From contig SYOX01000417.1 of the NCBI GenBank assembly GCA_005804885.1, positions 1 to 64,000 of the forward strand: a stretch of DNA of 64,000 nt. The letters are read 5' to 3'. Below the pieces are notes generated by a model. It was given only the letters and a program-made list of their open reading frames with translations. It had not been told where the DNA came from and did not search any database. This DNA is from Pseudomonadota bacterium. GTDB taxonomy: Bacteria; Myxococcota_A; Bradymonadia; Bradymonadales; GCA-2716585. The position numbers and the translations under genes are program-made. This document shows, piece by piece, positions 43,511 through 54,200 of the stretch (position 1 is the stretch's first letter; every line of letters starts with the position of its first letter).

Positions 43511-44104
43511 TCACTGGGCCGGCGCCTGCGCCTGCAGGCCGCCGCCGCGGTACGTGATGGAGTCACACGACACGCGCAACATCCCCGTGCCGAATGATCC
43601 CCCCGAAATCCGTTCAATGGAAATATTTTTGATATTGACGATGCGCTCCATCCGGCCAACGTAGTAGAAGAAGTCCGCCACCTGGTCGTAGGTCCCCCTC
43701 AACTCCATCCCCACCGGGATCTCGGTGTAGAGGTTCTGAGGCGTCTCCACCCCAGGCTCGAAGCGCCTGATCTCCAGGCCCACGATCTTGGCCTGGCCGT
43801 AGATCTTCTGCAGCAGCTGCGGGATCTCCGCCCGCTGCGGCAACACCTTCTCGACCTTCTCCTTGCGGCCCTTGAGATCATCGAGCTCGCCCATGATCTC
43901 TTCCTTGTTGGCCACCTTGCGCTTGATCTCGGTCTCCTGGGTCAAGAGCCCATGCCGCGTGTCCTTCTGCGTCTGGATGTCGTCGTCCACCGGCGAGTAG
44001 ATCAGCATGTAGAAGCCGACCACGATGCCGATCATGATCAGCATCAGCACCAGGACGCGCTGCGGCGTCGGGATCTTGTTGAAGGAATCGACGAAGTTGT
44101 TCAT
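43511..44104 (-). CDS. pilO: Type IV pilus alignment protein PilO
   Basis: 197 residues. A short cytoplasmic N-terminus, one transmembrane helix (VLVLMLIMIGIVVGFYMLI, about 18-38), a coiled coil (IQTQKDTRHGLLTQETEIK) and a periplasmic ferredoxin-like domain with VGLEIRRFEPG, EIPVGMELRGTYDQVADFFY: the classic PilO ending. It pairs with PilN to link the cytoplasmic PilM ring to PilP and PilQ. Two bp separate it from pilN. Typical length for the family. Confidence 0.94.
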   Translation of the reverse strand: MNNFVDSFNKIPTPQRVLVLMLIMIGIVVGFYMLIYSPVDDDIQTQKDTRHGLLTQETEIKRKVANKEEIMGELDDLKGRKEKVEKVLPQRAEIPQLLQKIYGQAKIVGLEIRRFEPGVETPQNLYTEIPVGMELRGTYDQVADFFYYVGRMERIVNIKNISIERISGGSFGTGMLRVSCDSITYRGGGLQAQAPAQ

Positions 44105-44106
44105 CG

Positions 44107-44754
44107 CTAGCCTCCCTGCCCCGGCACCGCCAGGATGTCAGCGCCGGCCGAGTACGAGATCCGACCCGAGATCTCGAAGATCACGTACTCGAACTTCTCG
44201 GACTCCTGCTGCTCGACCGAGCCCAGACGCACGTCGTCAAAGTAGACCGAGGTCGACAGGCGCTGCAGGAACTCCGCCACGTCGTCGTTCGTCCGCGCCC
44301 CGCCTGTCAGGCTGAAGTTGTTGTTGTCCTCGACGAAGCCGTTGAACCACAGCCGGCTCGGATCCCACTTGGCGTTCCAGCCCTTCTTGCCCTGCGTGAG
44401 CTTCTCGAGCTCATTGCGCGGCGGGCTCAAGATCAGCTGCACCTCGTCCATCACTCTGACCGGACCCCCGCGGCCCAGCTCCAGCTGATCCAGCACCCCG
44501 ATCTGCTCTTCGAGCAGCACCTTCTGCTGGGTGAGCTTCTCCACGTCCGCGACCTGCTTCTTGAGCTCCTCGATCGCCGCCGCCTTGACGTTGTTCTCGT
44601 TGACGATCTCGTCCAGATCGCCGCTCTTGTCCGAATACAGGAAGAAGAGCACGACCATCTCGATCAGGAGCAAGAGCACGAAGAGCACCAGCTGCCTCTT
44701 GCTCGACTCCTTCTCCTGCTGCTTCTTGATCGGGAGGAGGTTGATGCGAATCAT
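44107..44754 (-). CDS. pilN: Type IV pilus assembly protein PilN
   Basis: 215 residues. The N-terminus MIRINLLPIKKQQE is the diagnostic PilN motif that binds PilM. A transmembrane helix follows (LVLFVLLLLIEMVVLFFLY), then a coiled coil (AAIEELKKQVADVEKLTQQK) and a periplasmic domain ending LRLGSVEQQE-like and FEISGRISYSAG. Its ATGA overlaps the pilM stop. Acts in the inner-membrane alignment complex with PilO. Confidence 0.95.
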   Translation of the reverse strand: MIRINLLPIKKQQEKESSKRQLVLFVLLLLIEMVVLFFLYSDKSGDLDEIVNENNVKAAAIEELKKQVADVEKLTQQKVLLEEQIGVLDQLELGRGGPVRVMDEVQLILSPPRNELEKLTQGKKGWNAKWDPSRLWFNGFVEDNNNFSLTGGARTNDDVAEFLQRLSTSVYFDDVRLGSVEQQESEKFEYVIFEISGRISYSAGADILAVPGQGG

Positions 44755-45803
44755 AGCTCGTTCGTCCTCCTGAGGGCCAGGCCCACCGAGACGGCCGCCA
44801 CCGGGCCGATGCTCTCGAGGAACTGCGGGTTGAACTTGCCGTCATCGGCCGAGATCGTCCGAAAGGGGTTGATCAGCTCCACCGGCACGCCGCTCGTCCG
44901 GCTGATGATCCGCCCCAACGACGGGATCGAACCCGTCCCTCCCGACAAGTAGATCCTCGATATGCCGCTGTCCGCCGTCGTCGCCGCGTAGAAGTCCAAC
45001 GAGCGCTGGATCTCACCCGCCACCGACTCCGAGACCTGCTGGATGACCTTCTCGACCTCGTGCGGGATCACCGCGTCCGTCGCGTCACCTCCACGCTTGT
45101 AGGTCTCGGCCTCCTCGTACGTGATGTTGAGCTGCTTCTGGATCTCCTCGGTGAACTGGTTGCCGCCCATCGAGATGTCCCGCGTGAACGTTGTCACACC
45201 GTTGGACACCACGTTGATGTTGATCGTCCCAGCCCCGATGTCCAACAACACGATCGTCTGATCCTCGACCTTGCCGTAGTTGACCTCGAACATGTTCTGC
45301 AAGCAGAACGAGTCCACGTCCACCACCCTCGGATCCAGACCCGCCTCCTTGGCCACCGAGACATAATCGTTGATCATGTCCTTCTTGGCCGCCACCAGCA
45401 GCACGTCCATCTGACCCTGACCCGGATCGCGCGAGAGCACGTCCACGTCGATGTACACATCGTTGATGTCAAAGGGGATGTACTGCTCGGCCTCCCACTG
45501 GATCGACTGCTCCAGCTCCTCGTCCGTCATCAAGGGCAGCGGGATCTTCTTGATGATCACCGAGTGACCGCTGACCGACAGCGCCACCTCCTTGACCCTG
45601 ATCTTGTTGCGCTTGAGCAGCTGGTTGATCGCGTCCACGACCGAGCTTGAGTCCATCAAGGCCCCGTCCACGATCGCCTCCGGCGGCAGCGGATGGTGAT
45701 CAAACACGACGAGCCCGAGGCCTTTCCTGACCGGCTTGAGCAGGCAGACCTTCACCGCGCTCGACCCTATGTCCAACCCCAATAGATTTTTACCTTTGGC
45801 CAT
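44751..45803 (-). CDS. pilM: Type IV pilus actin-like protein PilM
   Basis: 350 residues, the usual size. LLGLDIGSSAVKV and VLLDIGAGTININVV are the two phosphate-binding loops of the actin/FtsA fold, and YLSGGTGSIPSLGRII is the adenosine loop; LPLMTDEELEQSIQWEAEQYIPFD is highly conserved in PilM. The protein binds ATP and the cytoplasmic tail of PilN. A GAGGGGGGGG stretch precedes the ATG, and a promoter is seen upstream, making it the first gene of pilMNOPQ-aroKB. Confidence 0.95.
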   Translation of the reverse strand: MAKGKNLLGLDIGSSAVKVCLLKPVRKGLGLVVFDHHPLPPEAIVDGALMDSSSVVDAINQLLKRNKIRVKEVALSVSGHSVIIKKIPLPLMTDEELEQSIQWEAEQYIPFDINDVYIDVDVLSRDPGQGQMDVLLVAAKKDMINDYVSVAKEAGLDPRVVDVDSFCLQNMFEVNYGKVEDQTIVLLDIGAGTININVVSNGVTTFTRDISMGGNQFTEEIQKQLNITYEEAETYKRGGDATDAVIPHEVEKVIQQVSESVAGEIQRSLDFYAATTADSGISRIYLSGGTGSIPSLGRIISRTSGVPVELINPFRTISADDGKFNPQFLESIGPVAAVSVGLALRRTNEL

Positions 45804-45839
45804 CGGCCCCCCCCTCGCTTAGGGAATCGGTCATCTTCG

Positions 45840-45867
45840 ATGTTACACCTGACCTTGGGCGTGTCAA
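45840..45867 (-). promoter_or_regulatory. Probable promoter of the pilMNOPQ cluster
   Basis: Minus strand: TTGACA (45867-45862), a 16-bp spacer and TAACAT (45845-45840), 36 bp before pilM. The spacer is one base short of ideal. The rest of the gap to 46091 holds no gene. Confidence 0.5.
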
Positions 45868-46091
45868 GAAATCCACAGGGTCTAAATCCTTCATATCACA
45901 GCACTTTTGCCGACATCCGCCGCGATCCGCCGCGATCCGCCGACAAGGTGGGCAACCCACCTCAACTCACCTACATGCGCCCCCACCCCGGGGCGACACC
46001 GCACGCCTTTGCCACGCCAGAGTCTACAACACCCTCGCCCAACACCTAAATTTCAAGCCCTTTTCCCCCCCAGACACCCTCCCCCACCCCC

Positions 46092-47795
46092 TCAACCGCC
46101 GATCCCCATCCCCTCAAGCCGCTCCACCAGCGCCCGCTTGACGATCTTGCCCGTCGGACCATAGGGCATCTGCGACTCCTCGATGATCACCACCCGCCGC
46201 GGCGCCTTGTAGCGCGACACCCTCCCCCCGATCCAACGCCGCAGCGCCTCCTCGTCCACCTCCGAGCCCGGCTCCACGCACACCACCGCCACCGGCACCG
46301 CCCCCTTGCTCCCGTGTCCCACCCCCACCACCGCCACCTTGACCACCGACGGGTGCAGCAAGAACTGCGTCTCGATCTCCGCCGGGAAGACCGAATAGCC
46401 GCCGCTCTTGATCACGTCCTTCTCCCGACCCGCGAAGCGCACCACCCCCAACCTCCCCCGCGAGGCCAGATCCCCCGTCCTCAACCACCCATCACCCTCG
46501 ATCGCCTCCCGCGTCGCCGCCTCTCGACCCAGGTAGCCCTTGAGCACCCCCGTGCCCTGAACCTGCAGCTCGCCCACCTCCCCCACCCCCAGCACGCGGC
46601 CGCCCTCACCCACGATCCTCACCCGGTAGCTCGGCAAGGGCCAACCCACGAAGCCACCCTCCGACGGGCTCATCCACGGCGGGCTGACCCGGATCATCGC
46701 CGCACCCGACAGCTCCACGCTCCCATAGGCCTCCACGAAGACCGCCGGCACCGACGCCCCGCCCAGCTCCAGCAGCCGGCCCGCCGCCTTGAAGCGCTCC
46801 ATCAACGCCCCCGGCATCACGTCCGCCGCGCTCGCAAACACCCTCACGCCCCTCAAATCACGCTCCAGGCCGCCGGCCTCCTCCAGCATCTGGTACATGC
46901 TCGGCACACCCAGAAAGCCATCCACCTCCCCCGACTCCATCCAGTCCAGCACCCGCTCCGGCGAAAAACGCGCCAGATAGATCATCCGAACCCCCGCCAT
47001 CAGGCCCATCAAGAAGGTGCCAAAGCCCATGATGTGCGCCATCGGCAGCGCCACCAGCATCGTCCGCGGCATCAAGGTCGGCAGCCCCAGCAAGAAGCGC
47101 AGATCCGAGAGCAACGACCGGCTCGTCAACATCGCCCCCTTCGGGAAGCCCGTCGTCCCCGACGTGTAGAACACCGCGCAGACACCCTCGTCCGACATCG
47201 GCCGCGCCTCCACCGCCCGCTCCTCGCCCATCCACGCCCACAAACCGACCACCTCCACGCCCTCAACCTCCGGCCCCGACCACGACCCCGCGATCGCGAT
47301 CCGATCCAGCCCCGAAGGCATGCCCTGCGCGATCATCGGCGCCACCACGCGCTCAAAGACCTCCTCGTCGACGACCAGCACCCCCGCGCCGCTGTCCTGC
47401 GCGATGAAGCGCAGCTCCTCCGCGCTCAAATGGTGGTTCAAGGGCACCGCCACCGCACCGCACCTCGACACCGCCAGGGTCAACAGCGGCATGTCCAGCT
47501 GGTTCCCCGTGCACACCACCACCACGTCGCCCTCCCTCACCCTCCCCCGCACGAAGAGCGCCGTCGACGCCCTCCCCACGAAGCGCGCCAGATCCCGGTA
47601 CGTCCACGTCGACATCTCGAAGCCCGCCACCGACAGCGGCTCCTCCACCACCACCGCCTCCTCATCCCCCCGGATCGCCGCGACGTGATCCAGCGCCTGC
47701 GACAAGCTCATCCCCCCCCAGATCGCCGCCAACCCCTCCCCCACCGCCCTGACCCTGCTCCCGCGACCCATCCACCGATCCGCCCACTTCGCCAT
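46092..47795 (-). CDS. AMP-forming acyl-CoA synthetase/ligase family enzyme
   Basis: 567 residues from the ATG at 47795, after an AGGGGGGG tract; an upstream in-frame start would add 56 low-complexity residues. The ANL-family signatures are intact: YTSGTTGFPKGAM (P-loop), EAYGSVELSG (adenine-binding YGxxE), GWLRTGDLAS and the hinge region REKDVIKSGGYSVFPAEIE, and the catalytic Lys in PYGPTGKIVKRAL. It activates a carboxylic acid as acyl-AMP and passes it to CoA. The chain length of the substrate is not readable. Strong NNG codon use contrasts with the NNC-biased gene that follows. Confidence 0.92.
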   Translation of the reverse strand: MAKWADRWMGRGSRVRAVGEGLAAIWGGMSLSQALDHVAAIRGDEEAVVVEEPLSVAGFEMSTWTYRDLARFVGRASTALFVRGRVREGDVVVVCTGNQLDMPLLTLAVSRCGAVAVPLNHHLSAEELRFIAQDSGAGVLVVDEEVFERVVAPMIAQGMPSGLDRIAIAGSWSGPEVEGVEVVGLWAWMGEERAVEARPMSDEGVCAVFYTSGTTGFPKGAMLTSRSLLSDLRFLLGLPTLMPRTMLVALPMAHIMGFGTFLMGLMAGVRMIYLARFSPERVLDWMESGEVDGFLGVPSMYQMLEEAGGLERDLRGVRVFASAADVMPGALMERFKAAGRLLELGGASVPAVFVEAYGSVELSGAAMIRVSPPWMSPSEGGFVGWPLPSYRVRIVGEGGRVLGVGEVGELQVQGTGVLKGYLGREAATREAIEGDGWLRTGDLASRGRLGVVRFAGREKDVIKSGGYSVFPAEIETQFLLHPSVVKVAVVGVGHGSKGAVPVAVVCVEPGSEVDEEALRRWIGGRVSRYKAPRRVVIIEESQMPYGPTGKIVKRALVERLEGMGIGG

Positions 47796-48201
47796 CGACG
47801 CGCCCCCCCCCTGTTGATTCGCCTTCCAACCCCCCCATGATGCGACAGAAACTCGCCCCGTGACCAGCCGCCGCTCACCCGGCTCGAACGACCCACGGCG
47901 CGCCGATCTCGCCCCACCAACCCGCGCCCGCCGACCCACACCGCGCGACACGATCAGGATCACCCGCAGGCCCGACGCACCGCGCCCCCACCACCGCGAC
48001 CGAGGACATCAAGGAGCCCCACCGCGCCCGCCTCCCCCCCTCCAGACCGCCCGACGCCCGCCTCGCAGACGACAGGGCGAACCCACACAGACACCAACCC
48101 CTTGACCAGCCCCCCCCCGCGACCCCCCAGTGAACTTCGCCGGAACTTCCGCCGCCTGGCGGACTCCAACGCTCCGACCCCTGACCGGAGGCCAGACGAC
48201 C
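47796..48201. other. Intergenic region, divergent genes, nothing recognised
   Basis: 406 bp of extremely C-rich plus strand between the divergent acyl-CoA synthetase and alpha-2-macroglobulin genes. It must hold both promoters, but no convincing -35/-10 pair was found. GGAGG at about 48187-48191 serves the macroglobulin start. Confidence 0.6.
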
Positions 48202-51200
48202 ATGACCCCAAGACGCACCCTCAAGATCGCCCCCCACGCCGCGCTCCTGAGCGCCATCACCCTCCTGGCCGCCTGCCCGCCGCCGCCCACCCACACCCCC
48301 GACGCGACGCCCTCCGGCCCCCCCGGCCAGACCCGCCTCCTGGACGCCTTCGACCCCTCCGCCCTCGCCGACAGCGCCAGCGAGCAAGTCCAGCCGCCCC
48401 TCGAAGGCGCACCCCGAACCGACGCCGCCCAGGCCCGACGCCCCCCCAAGGCCGCCACACGCCCTGCGGCCGTCACGGATCACGGCCCGCGCGCCGTGGC
48501 ACAGGGGCGCTCCAACATCCACGTGCGCTTCAACCAGCCCATGATCGCCCTTCAGGACGCCGCGGCCATGAACGCCGCCGCAGCGGGCCTGCTCACCATC
48601 TCCCCCCCGCTGCCCGGACAGCTCTCCTGGCAAACCCCCGATCTGCTGCTCTTCGAACCCGAAGGCGACCTGCCCGACGCGCAGCGCTTCACCGTCACCC
48701 TCCACGGCCCCATCACCTCCCCCACCGGCGCCACCTTCAACGATCCCCTCTCCTGGACCTTCGAAACCACCCGCCCCACCCTCGCCTGGAGCATCCCCGA
48801 GGATCGCGTCCGGCTCGCGCCCCCCCGCACCCCCGTCGCCCTCATCTTCTCCCACGCCCTCAAGCCCGCAGCCCTGCGACCGCACCTCACCGTCACCGCC
48901 CACCGCCTCGACGCCGACCCCTCCACCGCCCGACCCGCCCCCTTCTCCCTGCGCCCCATGCGCAAGGACGAGTTCAAGGACCACTACCGCTCCTGGGGCA
49001 TGGACAGCGCCCACACCGTCGTCATCGACCCCGGCAAGGGCTGGCCCCTCGACAGCCACGTCCAGATCGACCTCAAGGCCGGCGTCCTGACCAGCGCCGG
49101 CCCCCTGCCCACCGACGCCCCCTGGTCCCTCGGCCTCGACACCTACCCCCCCCTCTCCCTCGCCTCCAAGGAGTGCGACCTGGAGTCCCCCTGCCAGAGC
49201 CTCTCCCTGACGCTGACCTTCTCCACCCCCATCCCCGAGCGCCAGGCCCGCCTCATCACCGTCTCGCCCCCACCGCCGGGCCTCGACGTCACCACCCAAT
49301 ACTATGATGGCGAAGACGCCCAGAACGCCTCCACCGAGGTCACCATCCAGGCCCTCTTCGAGCCCGACAAGCCCTACACCCTCTCCATCCCCGCCGCCCT
49401 CACCGACGCCTTCGGCCAGCGCCTCGGCCGCAAGATCGACCACGCCTTCAAGATCGCGCACCCCGAACCCCTGCTCGCCCTCTCCGCCACCGGCGGCATC
49501 CTCCAGGCCACCCGCCCGCCCACCGTCGGCGTCGACAGCCGGCACGTCGCCGCCCTCCGCGTCCGCGCCGTCGCCGTCGACCCCGACGCCCTGCGCCACG
49601 CCTTCAACCAGGGCCTCGACCCCCTCGACGTCGCTCACCTCCCCTTCCCCGACGGCGACCCCTCCCTCGTCGAGCGCCGCATCGCCCTCACCCCACGCGG
49701 AAAGACACACTGGTCCTCCCTCCCCATCGACCTCGCCGAACTCACCGGACGCCCCACCGGCCCCGTGCTCATCGAGATCGAGCAAGAAGGCATGGTCTCC
49801 GGCTTCTCCCCCGATGGCCTCGACGTCCAGCGCGGCCTGCTCCAGATGACCGACCTCGGCGTCGAGTGGGTCACCTCCCACAAGCGCTCCCTCCTGCGCG
49901 TCGTCCGCCTCTCCACCGGCCTGCCCGTCCAGGGCGCCGCCGTCGACCAGTGGTGGCCCTCCTCACCCCCCGTCCGCCTCGGCACCACCGACGCCGACGG
50001 CCTCATCGACGCCCCCGGCGACGCCGCGTGGCCTTCGCCCTCCAGGCGCACCACCCTCCACGTCCACACCGACGCCGATCAGCTCGTCGCCTGGCTCGAC
50101 GCGCCCCGCACCTACACCTCCACACCCCAGATCCCCGGCATGAAGCCCGACGAGCGCCTCATCGGCCGCCTCATCACCGAGCGCGGCGTCTACCGACCCG
50201 GCGAGCCCGTCCACTTCGTCGGCTGGACCGGCCTCGACACACCCCACGAGGACGCCGGGCTCGCCTGGATGCCCGCCGGCACCCCCGTCCAGCTCGCGCT
50301 CCTTGACCGCGACGGCCGCGAGGTCCAGACCCAGGACGCCGCCCTGACCGCCCAGGGCAAGCTCCACGGGATGTTCACCCTCCCCGAGGAGGCCGGCCTC
50401 GGCCAGTGGGGCATCCGCGCCAGGATCGGCGGAACCTCCGGACCCAGCCTCGACGCGCCCGTCAAGGTCCGACAGTTCCGCACCCCCGAGTTCCGCGTCG
50501 ACGTCACCGCCGACCTCCCACACGCCACCTACGACGACACCGTCAAGATCCTCACCGCCGCCGACTACTACTTCGGCGGGCCCGTCCACTTCACCCAGCA
50601 GCGCACCAGCCCCTCCTGCCACCCGATCTCCTGGCGCCCCGACAACCTCGGACCCCGCTGGCAGCTCGGCCTCCAACCCCCACACCACTACGGCTGGGGC
50701 CACGGCCGCATCTCCACCTCCCACGCCCCCGATCCCGCCACGCCCGGCCGCTCCTGCGTCAACATCCCCGGCTCCATCGCCGCCTCCCCCTACACCAACC
50801 GCTGCGCCGTCTACGTCACCGTCCAGGACGCCTCCCTCCAGGAGGTCGTCGGCGAGACCTCCCTCACCGTCCACCCCGCCCGGCACTACCTCGCCGTCGA
50901 GACACCCACGCACGCCATCGAGGCCCAGAGCTTCGACCTGCCGATCCGGGCCGTCGACCTCGAAGGGCGCCCCATCGCCCTGCCCGGCGCCCAGGCCCGC
51001 GTCTCGCGCACCTGGTGGGAGCCCAACCGCGTCACCAAGGGCGAGCGCGTCCTGATCATGGGCTGGGTGGAGAAAACCGAGGTCGTCACCAACTGCCGCC
51101 TCGATCTCAAGGCCAACACTGTTGATCAGGCCGACGGCGTTGATCGTGCCGACGGCGTCTGCTCCATCAAGGCCCCCAAGGAGGGCAGCTACACCGTCGA

Positions 51201-54200
51201 GATCACCGCGCGCGGCTCAAAGGCCCGCACCGAGGCGCACTTCCACGTCGCCCCGAAGTACTGGGCGCGCTGGCTCACCGGCCCCTCCGAACAGCTCGAG
51301 ATCCACCTCGGCCCCAAGGAGGCCGAGGTCGGACAGCCCCTCACCGTCGTCGTCCGCGCACCCCAGCTCTCCGGCCGCGGCGTCCTCCTGATCGAGCGCG
51401 CCGGCCTGCGCCAGCGCCTCCCCTTCAACCTCGACAAGGGCTCGGCCTCCTTCACCCTCCCCGTCCCCGAGGCCTGGGTCCCCGAGATGCACTTCCAGGC
51501 CCACCTCCTCGCGATCCACAAGGACGACCCGCCCACCCTCCAGACCGCCAGCGCCACCCTCAAGGTCAAGCCCGACCACCGCCGCCTCCAGGTCAGCGTC
51601 AAGGCCCCCGCCATCGCCTCCCCCGGCCAGGATGTCCAGGTCACCGTCTCCGTCTCGCAAGCCGCCGACGCCTCGAACAAGGCCGGCGCCTCCCCCGTCG
51701 GGGGCCGCGTCACCCTCTGGGCCACCGACGAGGCCATCCTCTCCCTGACCGACTACAGCGTCCCCGATCTGGCCGCCGCCTTCCTCCCCTCCCGAGGCCC
51801 CGACACCCAGACCCAGCACCTCTACGGCGACATCATCAAGCCCTTCGTGCCCACCCTGGACGACTGGGGCGGCTACGGCTACGGCATGGCCGGCATGGGC
51901 GCGATGGGCTACGGCGCCGGCGGCGGCGGCATGGGCATGGGCAGCGTCGGCGGGGCCGCGGCCTCCTCGCCTGCCCGCAAGAACTTCCTGACCACACCCC
52001 TCTTCCTCGGCGACGCCGCCGTCGATCCGACCACCGGCCAGGCCACCGCGACCATCCGCCTGCCCGACAACTTGACCACCTTCCGCATCCTGGCCGTCGC
52101 CTCCGCCGCCATCAACGGGCACCAGGCCCCCGGCCGCTTCGGCGTCGGCGAGTCGCTCATGCAAGTCCAGGCGCCCCTCGTCGTCCGCGCCGCGCTCCCC
52201 AACGGGCTCCGCCCCGGCGACGCCGCTCAGCTCGCCGCCGTCGTCAACAACACCCACGGCCCCGCCGGTCGCCTGACCGTCTCGCTCACCATCGCCAACG
52301 GCGTTGCTCCGGCCGACGGCGTTGATCGTGCCGACGGCGTCTCCGACGGCGTCTCCGATCCTGGCCGACGGCGTCTCGGCGTCGATCACGTCATCACGGC
52401 CTCCAGCGCCCTCCAGGCCGTCGTCCGCGTCGAGGCAGGCGGGCAGGCGCGCGTCCCCTTCGAGATCAAGGCCGCCCGCGTCGGGGTCGCCCGGCTGACC
52501 TTGCGCGCCATCCTGACCCCCGACGACGACAGCCCCCCGGCCGAGGACGCCGTCGAGCTGCCCCTGGAGATCGCCCCCGAGCCCACCCTCATCGAGCACG
52601 TCGCCGTGTACGGCGAGCTGGCCGACGATATCCCGGTCGCCATCCCGATCAAGCTGCCCGGCGCCGTCCTGCCCCAGTTCGGGGGGGTCTCGATCAGCGC
52701 GGACAGCACCCTGCTCGGCGGCCTCCAGGATGCCGTCCACCAGCTCGTCCACTACCCCTATGGGTGCGCCGAGCAGACATCCAGCCGCCTGCTCCCGCTC
52801 GTCGCCCTCTCGGAGCTGAGCCGGGCGTGGCCGCTGGGCATCGGCGACCCCAGCGCCCTGGTGCGCGTCGGGATCAAGCGCCTGCTCTCGATGCAGACCG
52901 CCGACGGCGGCTTCGCCTACTGGCCCGGCGGCGAGTCCTCCCACGCCTACGTCAGCGCCTACGTCACCTGGATCCTCCAGCTGGCCGCCGAGGCCGACCA
53001 CCCCGTCCCCCAGGCCGAGCTGGAGCGCGCCTACGCCTACCTCCAGGCCGTCACCGAGGCCCCCGACCGCGACTGGGACGAGGACACCCTCTTCGGCCAC
53101 GACCTGCGCCGCGCCATCGCCGTCTACACCCTCTCTCGCGTCGGCCGCCACGCCCCCAAGGCCCTCGACGCCCTGGCCGCGCGGCGCGACCTGCCCGTCT
53201 TCGCCCGCGCCTTCGTCCTGATGGCGCTCAAGGCCCAGGACCCCGCCGACCCCCGCGTCGAACAGCTCGCCGACCTCCTGCTCGATCACGTCACCGAGCT
53301 GCCCGAGACAGCCCACGTCATCGAGCGCCTCTTCTACGGCTTCGAAGGCGTCTTCCACTCCGACACCCGCAGCACCGCCCTGCTCCTGATGGCCGTCATG
53401 GAGGCGCGACCCGATCACCCCTTGATCGGTAAGCTGGCGCGCGGGCTCATGAAACAACGACAAGGTGGCGCCTGGCGCAACACCCAGGAGAACGCCTACG
53501 CCGTCACCGCCATGGCCGCCTACGCCCGCACCCGCGAGGCCCAGACCCCCGACTTCACCGCCCGCGCCTGGGCCGAGGACCTGCCCCTGCTCACGGCCGC
53601 CTTCAAGGGCCGCAAGCTCGACGCGGCCACCTCCGGCACCCTGCCCATGAGCGCCCTGCGCGAGATCGCCGACGCCCGCGCCCGCGACGCCGCCCCCCTG
53701 GCCATGACCATCCACAAGGACGGCCCCGGCCGCCTCTACTACCGCCTCGGCATGTCCTACGCCCCCGCCGACCCCGGCGCCCTGCCCCCCATCGCGCGCG
53801 GCCTCGTCGTCACCCGCGCCCTTCGCACCGAGCAGGGCCTCCTCGGCCTCGACGCCGCGCTGGAGGCCGGCCAGATCGTCGCCATGGACCTGACCATCGA
53901 GAGCCGCACCCCCACCCACTACGTCGTCCTCGACGCCCCCATCCCCGCCGGCCTCGACCCCATCAACCTCGATCTGGGCAAGGGCGGGCGGGCCTCGCTG
54001 CCCGTCAGCGGCACCCAGGGCGCCTGGATCAACCACCAGGAGCTGCGCAACGACCGCGCCCTGCTCTTCGCCGACGCCCTGCCCGCCGGCACACACCGCC
54101 ACACCGTCTTCCTGCGCGCCACCACCCCAGGCCGCTTCTCCCTCCCCCCCGCCAAGGCCGAGCAGATGTACGCCCCCGAGGTCTTCGGTCGCACCGACGG